From NCBI GenBank assembly GCA_023101885.1, contig JALPQD010000214.1, positions 2,604,001 through 2,668,000 of the forward strand: DNA of 64,000 nucleotides, in the 5' to 3' direction. The stretch is from Typhlomys cinereus. Taxonomy: Eukaryota > Chordata > Mammalia > Rodentia > Platacanthomyidae. How positions within the stretch are numbered: the first letter of the stretch is position 1; each line of letters begins with the position of its first letter. The notes beneath the pieces were generated by a model, which was not told where the DNA came from, ran no database searches, and saw only the letters and a list, made by a program, of their open reading frames with translations. Positions 49,295-60,123 of this stretch are shown here, one piece after another. Position numbers and translations under genes: made by a program.

Positions 49295-49552
49295 GGCACT
49301 GTTTTATTTAGTTACCTATAATGTTGCTTCAGGAGCCGCTATTCATTATTTACTAATAAAAATAAAGAAAATACTTTTCGGAGATGCTTACCTTAGAATA
49401 CACTCAAAACTGAGAAGCAACTCAGTCAAAGATCTCTGCTCCCATAAAACTCTTATCTCGCTTTGCCTATGTAAGATAGCTCTAAAGAGGTCAAAGGAAG
49501 GAATATATTATTTTTATTTTTATTTAATATTCAATTCTTCTTTCCTTACTAG

Positions 49553-49621
49553 GGAGAAGTAGGCCAGATGGGACCTACTGGTCCAAGAGGACCAGTGGGA
49601 ATTGGAGTACAGGGTCCAAAG
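49553..49621 (+). CDS. COL28A1: Collagen gene window exon 15: 69-bp G1G unit
   Basis: This exon encodes 23 residues, helix 237-259, starting [10 protein letters not shown]. The imperfection is GPVGIGVQG at codons 16-17. Acceptor ccttactag, donor gtaagt. It is the last of seven consecutive exons with the imperfection in the same place. The preceding intron (794 bp) contains a U2 snRNA fragment. Confidence 0.95.
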
Positions 49622-50639
49622 GTAAGTTCCTCTGCTGCTCAGGTACAATTAGACAATCTGCACGATTATAATATGTTTCCTGTATATCTGAATAGAATAA
49701 AGAACATGTGCATGTCATCTATCTGTTACACACACACACATGAACACACACACATACATACATATATCTTGCTTTTCTTAACTTTTAGACAAGGCTACAA
49801 TACCTGGAGTGCTTGTATTTCTAGTGCACAGAACTGCTCTAAAATTCACACTTTATTGAGGACAGGGCCTTGTTCATCTTGTTTATTATCAGAGTCCAGT
49901 TGTAAGGACAAGATGGGTTCTCAATAGATACTTCTGCAGGAATGGATGCATTTTCTCCTCTGTAATTTATCCCAAAGTGATATAGGTACGGGTGAGCCAG
50001 TGTTAAACAACACCAATGTTTCCTTGTCCTTGTTAATATCATATCAAAAGAACACGTAAGAGGGATGTCAAAGAAGAACATACAGTTACAAATACTCACA
50101 GAACATAATGATAACTGCATTTTTCTCAGTTTTAATATAATATGCTAAACATGTGTGCATGTACAGGAGGCATACATGTGTGAACACATAATGTCTTTAG
50201 AAATTGTAGATGATCTGTATATAATATGTTGTCATGGCAGTTAAACTTCTTAAATCCTAAATTTTCTAGTTAGTTTCAAGTTCTCTCACTGTAAAAAACA
50301 CTTCAAATATACTCACATATATGATAGTGCCAAGAATATATGCTTTGTATTCCACAGTCCAGATTTATCAAATATTAGTATTTTACCATATCAACTTGGC
50401 CTTTTTTAAAAAAAAAAAAAAAAGAAGCATTAAAAATACAGCTGGGAAGCCCTTTCCTGCCTGTCTTCTGGAATTTCATGTTCTCTCTCCCCGTCCAAGA
50501 CATAATCACTATATTGACCTCAGCATTTCTCATTTCTTCAAAATCTTTATGAGTTCCCATGCTGTACATAAGCCTTATATTACTTTGTGTTCACATAATG
50601 TATTATTCTGCAATTTACTTCCAGGATATGAAATGCACA
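49622..50639 (+). other. Intron sequence after exon 15
   Basis: Short CA runs near 49731-49760 and an A run at 50409-50423. No recognised element. Confidence 0.5.
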
Positions 50640-50959
50640 GAAATAAATTTTCATTGTTTTAATTTTTATTTTGTAAATACTAATGAACAGTTTTCTCATG
50701 TACTTAGTGTACCTTTAGCTTTTCTCTTTGTTAGATTTGTATATATATTTATTATTTGATGCTGCATTCTTTTCTTGTAGAACTCTTTATATATCTGAAT
50801 GTTAACCTTTTGTTATATGGATAGTAAATGCACTATGACTGGTATTTATCATTTTACTTATCTATTTACTTTTAAGGAATAGATGTTTTGAGTTTTGATT
50901 TATTTCTCTCATTTTATGATTCTTTCTTTTAAAATCTTTTTTAGTATTTTTAACATTTG

Positions 50960-51190
50960 AATGTTTTAAATAATTTTTTAAAAATTTATTTCTTCCATAC
51001 ATACAAAGTTGATAAGTACCCCATTCCTCTCCCTCCCTCCACCCCTCCCTGGATCCCCTTGTTCCCTCCCCCCTTTTCCCTTTCTTTTGCCCCCTCCCTC
51101 CCTTTCTCCCAGTGCTCCCTCCCCCCCTATTCCTGGAACATCCTTTAGTGTGCATGTCAAACTTCCCTCTGGGTCCTCTTCTCTGATGAG
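50960..51190 (-). repeat. LINE-1 3' end inserted antisense
   Basis: A T/A-rich start is followed by a C-rich tract (51027-51140) with several CCCTCC runs, the antisense polypurine tract of an L1 3' UTR. It closely resembles 1838-1925, including the 'ggaacatcctttagtgtgca' part. Confidence 0.6.
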
Positions 51191-51599
51191 GTGTAGGGAC
51201 TCAGTGGTATCGCTAGAACTCTTTTCTTTCTTTTAAAATCTTATTGTAAAGGATTTCTGAACTTAAAATTATTAGTTATTACATATCTTTCGATTTTTAA
51301 ATTTAGGTCTTTCATCCACATATGATTGAATTTTGTGTCTGGGTCAGCACAGGGGTCTACTTTCCCCCATATCGGCAATAGATGGCCAAGCTCCCTCTGT
51401 CTACTGAGCCACTTTTGTCACACTGGTGTGCAGCACCACCACAGTCTCTGTCAAATGTCTGTGCTTATAGGATCTAAGCACTGAATGCACACTTATGCAA
51501 TGGTTCGATCCCGAGCTTCCTACTCTGTTTGCTTTGTCTATTTCTATCTCCCAGCTCTACAACCTCTCAGACTTAATTATGATAGATTTAAAATGTTCT

Positions 51600-51690
51600 T
51601 TTGCTAAGGGTATAGGTCAGTTGACAAAGTGCTTGCCTAGCATACATGAAGCCCTGGGTTTGATATCCAGTAAGTAGCACATAAACCACT
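51600..51690 (+). repeat. ID-like SINE
   Basis: The tRNA-Ala-derived layout 'taagggtataggtcagttga', 'gtgcttgcctagcatacatg', 'aagccctgggtttgatatcc' is clear. Confidence 0.7.
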
Positions 51691-52394
51691 TGTAGTGGAA
51701 CATGCAAGTGCTGTTATTTGACAGAAAAAAAATGCTCTCAACATCTTCTTGCTTGCTTATTACTGGTTCCAACACACACATTTTAGGACTAGCTTGTCAA
51801 ATTCAACAAAATAGCCTGTTGAGATTACATAGAAGTTACAGATCAATTATTGAGTCATTTAACTACAAGAGTAGTGTTCTCTAATTTTTCAAGAAGATAG
51901 TCATCATTTTCTTTATAACAATCTTGTGCTTCAAACTTGTTTTTTGCTAAAGTCATTCCAGGTACCTCAAATAAACTTTTGCAGTGTGAATTATTCTCTT
52001 TCAACATTTTTTAATTAGCTATTATAGCTCTATACATAGCATTGTTTTCTTGTTGAGTTTTGTACATAGTGATGCTATGAAATAGCATAATTTTTGAATA
52101 TTGTACCTTCTACTTTTTTAACACACAAATATATTGTCTAAATATTTTGTTTGCTTGTATTGCTTCGAAGGCTTCTAGACATGCCAAAATTGCTTATCCA
52201 TGTGCCTGGTGCTAGAAATGCTGATTGCTTCTGGTTTCTGTATATTACGAATAAAGTTTTTTAAAGCTTAATTTGCATCTCTTTGGACAGCTGTTTTCAT
52301 TTTTCTTGAGTAAATGGGCTAAATCAAACAGAGGAAATTTTTATTCTTTTTCTATTTTTCAGAAAGTTTTGTATAAAATAGAGGCTGGGTCAGG

Positions 52395-52530
52395 CTAGAT
52401 ATATTTCAGCAGGTAAATGTGAAATGGTAGAGAGAGAACTGACATTCAAAATGTTGTCCTCTGACTTCCACCCATGCACCATGCACGAGTGTGTCATCTC
52501 TTTTTCTCTCTCCAAAATACATAAAAAACT
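52395..52530 (+). repeat. B2/B3-like SINE fragment, sense
   Basis: 'gttgtcctctgacttccacc' and 'catgcaccatgcacgagtgt' are diagnostic of the 3' half of a B3-type SINE; the head is largely lost. Confidence 0.6.
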
Positions 52531-52714
52531 TTACTGTGTATATATTTTATCAACCTTCATTCCGAGTACTATCTATCATTAGTGTTTTAAAATATTCTTT
52601 TAACTTCATGAAACTTCTTCCTTTGGTTTTCAGGTTTATTTTTAGTTTTTTGTGTTCTCTTCCCTAACCCATCCTCACATTTTTTGTCACTACTCTTTTT
52701 TTGTTGTTGTTTTG

Positions 52715-52990
52715 TATGTGTGTGGGGGGGAGGGAGAGAGGGAGGGAGAGAGAGAGAGAGAGAGAGAGCGAGCAAGAGAGAGCATTGTGTATCCCTGTGG
52801 AGGACCAAAGGTGACTTCAGGAATTATCCTGGATTGCTTCTACCTCTTTGCTTCACTCTGGGATTTCCCAGGCTCTGCCCACATGGGCTTGGGAAGTGCA
52901 GGCTGCCTCTGATTCTGACTGGTGTTTTTTGAACTCAGGACTGTCTGCTTGCAAGACAGAGTCTTAACCCCTGAACCATCTCTCCAGTCC
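52715..52990 (-). repeat. B2-superfamily SINE, older subfamily, with GA tract
   Basis: The tail appears as tgtgtgtggggggg, then GA repeats (52733-52782). The antisense body and head follow, ending 'aaccatctctccagtcc'. Flanks resemble each other weakly (cactactctttttt against cattacccctttta), a likely decayed target duplication. Confidence 0.85.
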
Positions 52991-53299
52991 ATTACCCCTT
53001 TTAGATTAATTGGAGTGACTTTGAATTAGAACACTTCTGTATTATTTGAAAGTAGGACATGTGCTTTAGTGAAAAGGCTTAAAGGGCTTATTGCTAATGG
53101 TGAATTAACTGGAGAGCAAGTAGGATAATTGAAGATGAGAGCTGGAAATGGTGTTAAGCCCCAGATTTTCCTTTCTTCTTCTGGCAGCACTGGGACCAAG
53201 CTCAGGGTGTCTTGCATTCCAGGAAGCACTGTTCCACCCATTACTGCCCATCCTTTCTTTTCACTTTTATAATAGCTTCCCAGAGCTGATTTTTAAAAT

Positions 53300-53725
53300 A
53301 AAAGGGGGGGGGGGTCACAAACTGGGGGGCTTAAAAGGCAACAAAATTGATTATCCCATAGTCTTGGAGGCCAGACTCTGAAATTGAGGTACCACTAGGA
53401 TCATGCTCTCTCCTGATCCCATAAAAATCCTTCCTGCTTCTCCTGATCCCATAAAAATTCTTCCTGCTTCTTTTAATCTTCCCATGGTGGTTGTTACCCC
53501 TTTGTACTCCTTGGCCTGTGGCTATTTGTCTCATTTCTGTCTTGCCTCTGTTGTCTCTGTGTTTACCTTTACATAACTTGTTGCTTTTTAGCAAGACTCT
53601 CTAGTCATCCTGAATTCAGATTCACCACAATGACCTCGTATTAACTTAATTATAGCTATAAAGATCCTATTTCCCACTAAGGTCACTCTAGAGTGAATTA
53701 CAATTTAACCCATAGCAAAAGAAGA
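53300..53725 (-). mobile_element. MaLR (MLT1-type) LTR, antisense
   Basis: Phrases such as 'ggggcttaaaaggcaacaaa', 'ttatcccatagtcttggagg', 'ccagactctgaaattgaggt' and, at the far end, 'caatgacctcgtattaactt' and 'agatcctatttcccactaag' follow an MLT1 LTR read in antisense. An inner 30-bp tandem duplication lies at 53410-53469. Confidence 0.75.
53410..53469. repeat. 30-bp tandem duplication, two units
   Basis: Two head-to-tail units starting ctcctgatcccataaaaat differ at one position. They lie inside the MLT1-type LTR and arose after its insertion. Confidence 0.95.
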
Positions 53726-53908
53726 GGCCTACAGAGAGTAGGCAACTTGCCCAAAGTTAAGTGGTTTAATTAAAACTGAAGTAAGAAATACTGTACTTCT
53801 TAGCTCAGAGGCTTTTTGTCAAGTTTCACGGAGCACACATCCCAGTGCACGTAGGTCAAAATGGAAGTGCATGTATTTCCCTGGAGTGAAATCTCTGTTC
53901 TCCACCAG

Positions 53909-53980
53909 GGGGAGCCAGGCACAGTGGGGCTTCCCGGACAACCAGGAGCACCTGGAGAAGATGGAGTGATGGGGAAAAAG
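53909..53980 (+). CDS. COL28A1: Collagen gene window exon 16: 72-bp perfect unit
   Basis: This exon encodes 24 residues, eight perfect triplets, helix 260-283, starting GEPGTVGLPG and ending GVMGKK. Acceptor tctccaccag, donor gtaata. It is one codon longer than the 69-bp units, and the extra codon restores the triplet register, so it may show the parental form of the unit. An opposite-strand open frame over 53800-54054 is only its antisense shadow. Confidence 0.95.
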
Positions 53981-54723
53981 GTAATAAATAATGTTTTACA
54001 TGTCTTTAGTGTCAAAACTATTGGACCAAATTTACATCTTGATCTCAAACTCAAACACTCAGGAAAAAACTTAGAATCTTTAAAGAAAAAAATCTTTTCA
54101 TTTTATCCAAGTAGAAAGTACCAATTCCAAAGCAGCCGTGGTTCTCACAGCTTCTGCCTCTTCTCTGGTATTTTGGCCATGTAATTTCTCAGTAACCTAA
54201 TCCCTTCAGGATTTCTAGAAAGCTCATTAATTCAAACTTAACCCAACCATCTCTTTTTGTCCTAAAGGAGGGAGTCTGTAAACACACATAGAAAGTATGA
54301 CTATTGTAAAGATCCCTTGTATTTTTTTGAGTTGATATTTGAAATAATCATTTTTCAGTAAAAGTACTGAAAAACAACAGATGGAGAGGCTAAAGGTCTT
54401 TTTTGTTTTAAAAAAAATTCTACTAAATGTTGAGTGGAGGAGAGCCAAAGGAAAGTGAGCGTAGTGCTCTGGAAATTGGCTGAGAAATTAGAGTTTTTTT
54501 CATGTTATTTCAGCTGCTGTAGTTAAACTGGAGTTTAATGTGAATTTATTCATTGACAAGCTTCCAAATTAATTTGAGGCTAGGAAAAAAGGTCTGGTTT
54601 TTGGTGTGTATGTGTGTTGGGGGTTATGTATGATGGGGGGGGAGAGTAGTTCAAGCCAAACCCACTAACAATAAAGGAAGACAAGGTGCGTCATGCATTC
54701 TGTCTAAGTGTCTTTTTCTCCAG

Positions 54724-54792
54724 GGAGAAGCAGGGCTTCCAGGAACAAGAGGCCCAGAAGGACCACCTGGAAAAGGACAACCTGGGCCCAAG
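54724..54792 (+). CDS. COL28A1: Collagen gene window exon 17: 69-bp G1G unit
   Basis: This exon encodes 23 residues, helix 284-306, starting [10 protein letters not shown]. The imperfection is GPPGKGQPG, again at codons 16-17. Acceptor ttttctccag, donor gtatgc. The intron before it is 743 bp. Confidence 0.95.
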
Positions 54793-55177
54793 GTATGCAA
54801 ATGACAGCTTTAGGGGGGACAGATGACTGGGTTCTGGTCCTAAGACTGAAGAGCCAACCTAGGGGAAAATTGATTGTTATTCTTCTGTGTCAAATGTGTT
54901 TACATCTGGCTTAACATGGGTAGTATATTGTGAGCTTTTGGAAGACACCAAGTGCATATGATTCATCTTTATTTTCCTAACATCTATCATAAGGCCCAGC
55001 ACAAAGAAGAATTCAACACATGTTTTCTCAATAAGTGCTCAGATTTGACATTTAAGGAAAACATAGAAAAGAATCCCCAAGGCGCATTGTTGGAACTTGA
55101 AGTCTATATAGCTTGTTCAAATATTTAAAGGATCTCACACAATAATAGGATACATCACCTTATTAGATGGTAATTTG
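54793..55177 (+). other. Intron sequence after exon 17
   Basis: No recognised element. Confidence 0.5.
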
Positions 55178-55247
55178 GGGACTGGATATGTAGCTCAATA
55201 GTAGAGGACGTGCTTAGCTTGTGCAAAGCCCCAGATAGATAGAAAAA

Positions 55248-55278
<31 letters not shown>

Positions 55279-55280
55279 AC
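55178..55280 (+). repeat. ID-like SINE with (AAAT)n tail
   Basis: 'gactggatatgtagctcaat', 'gcttagcttgtgcaaagccc' and AAAT repeats (55246-55279) show an ID-type tRNA-derived SINE in sense orientation. Confidence 0.8.
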
Positions 55281-55664
55281 AGATGGAGTTTTCCATTTAT
55301 TCCTCTAGAAATGCTAGTTGAATAACATCTTCATATATCAAGATAAGAACATATAAGTTTGTCAGTAGAGTGAAACCTATAGTGACATAACTTATAGCCT
55401 ACAAGGTACCAGATGTTCCTATAATTTTTATGTGTTGTTATCATGGACACGTAAAGAATTTTGGGACAAATGAGCATTGTAGAAATAATATGTTTATTCT
55501 ATTACAATACTAATTGTTATACTAAAGAATTAACCAAAATCAAATCCTTAATCATTTGAAACTGAAATTTAAATATATTTGTAGACTTTCAACAATTAAA
55601 TTTATCAACTGTTTTTTGAACACATGGACAAGAAACACTTTCTAGATTTTTTAATGAATTAATT

Positions 55665-55830
55665 TGTGTCATGGGGGCATGTGTATGTCACGGTGAATTT
55701 GTGGAAGGCAGAGGACAACTTTTGGGAGTGCTTCTCTCCTGCTACTATGTGGATTCCAGGGATGGAACTCAAGTTTCCAGGCTTGCTATGTGAGCAAGTT
55801 AATTACAGGTGTCAGCTGAACAACCGATGA
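55665..55830 (-). repeat. B2/B3-like SINE, antisense
   Basis: 'ggcagaggacaacttttggg', 'ctactatgtggattccaggg' and 'atggaactcaagtttccagg' follow the antisense order of a B3-type SINE. Confidence 0.75.
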
Positions 55831-56450
55831 TTGATCTTTTGGGCACACCTATGAAAAGTTACATAATTGAAGCTCTGAGCCAGCCTGTAGGAGATTATCT
55901 AACTGCTGTCTGGAAGACCCATCCCACAGTGGGTGGGACCTTTCCTTAGAGAGATGTCTGAGATATAGAGAATTGGTTCAGTATTGGCAAACTGACAAGC
56001 TAGGAGGTGTACTCCTTCCTCAGTTTTTCCTGTGTAGTCAGTTCCCTCGACCTCTGCTGCTAACTCTCATGCTATATATAATGGACTATAACTGAAACTA
56101 GGAGTATAAATAAACCTCTGTTCCTGTAAATTTCTTAGGTCATGTATTCATTATGGCGATGGGACTATGAGACTAAGACCTTTTGGTATCAGACAAATAG
56201 GTGTTGCAAAATATAATATCATGCCAAATATGTACTCAGAAATACTGAAATACTGGCCCATGTGGCTGAAAGGAGGTTTGTGGCACATGGGGTCATTGGA
56301 GAGGAGTAGCCAGGAGCCTGTTGCAGCCAGTCCACGGGGCACATTTGACTGTACTCGTGTTGTCTTTGGGGATGATTTAAGTCAGTAGGTTGGATATATG
56401 TGGGGAATGAAAGAAATTAAATAAATGTGGCGGTGTTTTCTCTCTCTAGG
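55831..56450 (+). mobile_element. Probable rodent LTR retroelement remnant, sense
   Basis: 'gaagacccatcccacagtgg', 'gtgggacc' and a later AATAAA (about 56109, in ataaataaacc) match the general structure of ERVL-related rodent LTRs. Its end near 56175 and the status of 56176-56450 are unclear. Family name not certain. Confidence 0.45.
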
Positions 56451-57538
56451 CAACAATACTATATTAAGTAGCTCCAGGACATTCTGCTATTTTACCTCCT
56501 GTGCCATTGCTCTTTATTAGTGTGCACCCTGGAGAGTTAATTACATCTTTGTGGATCCCATGGAGACTCTTTCTTGGTAGAGAATCTGTTTGCCGGATGA
56601 ATTAGTATTTCCTCACTGGTTTTCAAACTTATAAGCATTACCCGGGAATGATAGACATGCAAATTACTGAACCTTCCACTGCACATCTATTAAGCAGAAA
56701 CTCTGCGGGGCGTGTGTGCTGCTGAGCCCACCAAGGATTCTGAGGTTCAGACTTGAGAATTGTGATTTGGTCATTTATGTCGTGAATATTTCAGTGATCT
56801 CCACTGAGAACCCCAAAGTGATGCCTTTGTTGAGTTGGGCGCCTCATGGTGGAGCCCAGCTGAAAGACAGTGTTCACAGGCTGTGCGGAGGCTTCTCATA
56901 GGAGTAACAGGTGCCGGCACACTGCTGAGCACACTTATGGTGCGGACCAGGCGGGAGGCAATTCAGGCTCTACTCCAGGTTAATGCTTAAGTATCTCCCT
57001 ACCAACAAGATTATTAGCCTCCTGCTGGGGAATGAACTAAACTCCCCACTGAGGAAGAAACAGGACTGTGATTTGAAAAATGTGTCTTTCAATTTTTTTT
57101 TTAACCTGAAATGGCATGAAAATTGAAAAACAGGATAAAAAGCATCTTTTTTCTGAAACTCTGAATGTCTCAGGGCCATCTGTTAATAGTCCAAGGGAGC
57201 AAAAGAATTGGAAGTTCGAAGGAAAGTTCTCCAAAATGTAGAGGTCTGAGTTGAAAGATATCACCTCACATTGAGTAGATACAAAGCGGTGCTCTGGAGT
57301 AGCCTGAACGCTGAAGCTGTGTTGGGCAAGCCCCTCTGGCGTGGTTACTCTTCTGCTGCTGGGAGAAAATTCTTTCACCCAAGTAGCTTAGGTTATTTCT
57401 TAGGTTTATGGTTCCAGGGGGGACCCAGTCCATTATGGCAGTAAAATACAGAGCAGAAGGCATACATGCCAACCAAAGCAAAAAGCCTCATCAAATTCCA
57501 GCAGTTATCCAGAGGCAGGAGATGGGGGGGGGGGAGAG
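56451..57538 (+). other. Intron sequence without recognised elements
   Basis: Slightly GC-richer than average, with a poly-G tract at 57524-57534. No exon-like frame was found. Confidence 0.5.
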
Positions 57539-57996
57539 TGTGTATTAGTTAGGGTTCTCTAGAGTCACGGAATTCACAGAATGAATATATATATGAAATT
57601 TGTTGAGTTGGCTTACAGATATGGCCAAGGTAGTCCAGCGAAGGCTGTCAGTAGCCGAAGTAGTTCCAACGATGGCTGCCAGTAGCTAGCTGCTCAGTTC
57701 GGTAGTGGGTGATGGCTGAAGGCTGGAGAACTCTTAGAGTCTAGTGGAAGGCTAGAAGGTTGAAGAAACTGGGCAGCCGGAAGGAAGAATGATTCCTAGC
57801 ACAGCTGCAAGAAGGGCATCTGTTCTCCTTGGTGGCTCCTTTTTATAGATGCAGTACTGGGAGGATCCTTTGAGAGCTTTGGAGGTTCTGATAGGATCTG
57901 GGGTGGGTATAATCCTTTCAAGTAGTCTCAGTTGATCTTTTCCAGAGGTGGTCTCAGTCCAGCTTAGTTAATACCGGGTGTGTCTTAACTATCACA
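57539..57996 (-). mobile_element. Solo ERVL-type LTR (MLT2/MT2-like), antisense
   Basis: It opens tgtgtattagttagggttct, the complement of the ERVL LTR 3' end, and closes aactatcaca, the complement of its start. It is bracketed by gagag at 57534-57538 and 57997-58001, a fitting 5-bp target-site duplication, though the left flank is low complexity. No internal viral sequence is present. Confidence 0.8.
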
Positions 57997-58270
57997 GAGA
58001 GGAAGCAGGCCAGGCTATCCAACTTCATATCCTGCCCCCAGTGATATCCTTCCTCCAGCCATGTTCCACCTCTCAGAGATTCCATAATCTTCCCAAGCAG
58101 TGCCATCAGATATGGATCAAGTATTCAAACACATGTGCCTGTGAGGGCACAATCCATATTCAAAGTATGACACACTTCAAAACAGTATTTCTTGGGAGTC
58201 TGGCTTTGATGTCACTCTATGGCCCAGGAAGGGTGTGTTAATACGCTCTCTCTCATATACATATATACTG

Positions 58271-58277
<7 letters not shown>

Positions 58278-58309
<32 letters not shown>

Positions 58310-58555
58310 ATCTGTGTATGGATGTGTGTACAAGAGGGCTTTTGAGCGTGAGTGCCTATGGATGCCCAAGGGTGACATGGGGAATCATCCTGGATTGCTT
58401 TACTTCCTTATTACCTTGCTCCTGGGTTTCCCAGGGCTGGAATTACAAGTCACTGTCATTTCTGTCCTGCATTTTTACATAGGATCTGGGACCTGAACTC
58501 GGGTCCTTTTGCTTGCGAGGCAGTGGTTTTAACCCTTGAGCCATCTCTCTAGCCA
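58278..58555 (-). repeat. B2-superfamily SINE, older subfamily, next to exon 18
   Basis: GT repeats (58278-58308) precede the antisense body ('gtgcctatggatgcccaagg', 'ggaatcatcctggattgctt') and the head ('aacccttgagccatctctct'). The head ends about 33 bp before the exon 18 start, so the SINE abuts the branch-site region. Confidence 0.9.
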
Positions 58556-58587
58556 CAATGACTACAGTTTTCTTGTGATTTTGTCAG

Positions 58588-58659
58588 GGTGATGAAGGAA
58601 AGAAAGGGAGCAAAGGAAATCAAGGACAGACCGGATTTCCAGGACCTGAAGGACCAAAG
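58588..58659 (+). CDS. COL28A1: Collagen gene window exon 18: 72-bp perfect unit
   Basis: This exon encodes 24 residues, eight perfect triplets, helix 307-330, starting [10 protein letters not shown] and ending in GPK. It is lysine-rich in its first half. Acceptor attttgtcag, donor gtatgt. A minus-strand SINE ends only about 33 bp upstream of the exon, so the pyrimidine tract and branch site must fit in the remaining short stretch. Confidence 0.95.
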
Positions 58660-58849
58660 GTATGTTTCTTACATTCTCACTTACACACTTGGGAAACTGG
58701 AATTGTATCTGGTTTGAAAGGAATATTATGTTTCCTCTTCAGATTCAACGTTTTGTTTCCTTCTCACTCATACCAAGTTTTGGTTTCCTGGCTCTGCTTG
58801 TCAAAATATGGTGTGTTCTCTGGGGTCTTATTTGCCCAGGTGCTTTTGT

Positions 58850-59300
58850 TCCAAAGTCGAAGACCGAAACCAGAACATGTGTAGAGGATTAAGGCAGAGT
58901 TTGTTAGGGGAGAGAAAGAATGGAACTCATGGACATGGATCTGCAAGGGGCAAGAGAGCTGCCAAGAACTCACAGACTCTAAGCATGGCATCCATGCAGT
59001 TAGTGAGGGGCAAGGAAGTCCAAAGATGGCTGCCAGGATCAGGGTTCTTTACAGTCTTAGACAGGTATGGGGTGAGGGAGAAACGGTTTTCCTCATTGGT
59101 CAGCTCCAGTGTCTGCAAACCTGATTGGAGCCTTTTGGCCTCTACATCTCATGGGTCTGTTCCTAATGGGGCCCGACCCAGTTAATCTTGTGGCTGACCT
59201 CCAGGTAAGATTCATCTGCAGTGGAGACCAATCTTCATATTCTTTCATAAATAGAAAACTGGGAGAAGTTGGAGACCTTATCTCTGTGGAGGATTAAAAT
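58850..59300 (-). repeat. Possible retroelement remnant, antisense
   Basis: The block is moderately GC-rich, unlike the flanking intron, with phrases such as 'ccaagaactcacagactcta' and 'caaagatggctgccaggatc' reminiscent of rodent LTRs. No boundaries, poly(A) signal or family could be fixed. Confidence 0.3.
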
Positions 59301-59746
59301 CATTTCCTCCAGGTTAGTAGGTAATCTACAGGGTAATCCTAGCAGTCAGGGAGACCTGCAGACCTCCAAAGACCTCCCAGCATGGCTGCTGTAAAACTGC
59401 CCAACCAGCAAAAAAAAAAATCAAAACCCAATGGAAGGGTCTTTAGAAACCATCTATTCCAGACCATAATAGAATGGAATGAAGAGGTTATAGAGGTATG
59501 GCATTGTCCCCAGAATGCTGTGTGCTTCTGAGAGAAGATGTGTATGTCTGTCATCTCAAACAATTACCCAGGATCAAGCATCTGGGAGAAAAGTCACTGT
59601 TAGTCAGGACTCCCCACTTCACTTGCTGAGACAGGCTTCTCTCTGAACCTGGAGTCCAGGAATTGGCAGCAGAGTTAGAATGATCTGACTGTCTCTATTA
59701 ATCAATTGTGGGATTATGGGCTGCACAGCTGTGTATGACTTTTTTT

Positions 59747-60025
59747 AAAAAATTTTTTTATTATTATTATTTATTCAACTGTGTGCATATGTGTGTGTAT
59801 GTGTGTGTGTGTCTGTGTATGTGTGGAACCATGGACGAATTCGCGAACCACCATGGATGCCTCCACCTCCTTCTGCCCCGGGATTCACAGGCTCCGCCCT
59901 ACCAGGACCAGAAGCGCAGGCCGCCCCGCTTCCGCCTGGCGTCTATACGTGGGATCTGGGATCCGAACTCAGGACCTTCCGCCTGCAAGGTGGAGGCTTA
60001 ACCCCTGAGCCACCTCTTCAGCCCC
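59747..60025 (-). repeat. B2-superfamily SINE, younger subfamily, perfect TSD
   Basis: The A-rich end and CA tail (as T-rich and GT sequence, 59747-59825) are followed by the antisense GC-rich body and the head ending 'gccacctcttcagcccc'. It is bracketed by an identical 16-bp target-site duplication (59731-59746 and 60026-60041). Confidence 0.95.
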
Positions 60026-60041
60026 GTGTATGACTTTTTTT

Positions 60042-60123
60042 ACACAGGTGTTGGGGATTGGAACTCAGATCCTCACGCTTAAGTGTCAAACACTTCAACA
60101 ACTGAGCCTTCTTCTTTCAGCCT
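60042..60123 (-). repeat. ID/B4-like SINE fragment, antisense
   Basis: 'gttggggattggaactcaga' and 'cttcaacaactgagccttct' match an antisense tRNA-derived head. The young SINE at 59747 is inserted directly at its edge. Confidence 0.6.

Larger units (their letters stand above)
50640..52300 (+). repeat. Old LINE-1 3' region (L1M-type), interrupted
   Basis: Phrases typical of L1 3' sequence appear in sense order: 'agaactctttatatatctga' and 'gttaaccttttgttatatgg', then after an interruption 'ctttcatccacatatgattg', 'aacaaaatagcctgttgaga' and 'tggacagctgttttcatttt'. It is split by a C-rich antisense L1 end (50960-51190) and an ID element (51600-51690). Confidence 0.55.

Noticed and set aside
53800..54054. 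Minus-strand frame with Gly/Pro-rich part
   Set aside because: It is the antisense shadow of exon 16; the + strand has Gly-first phase-0 frame and canonical splice sites.
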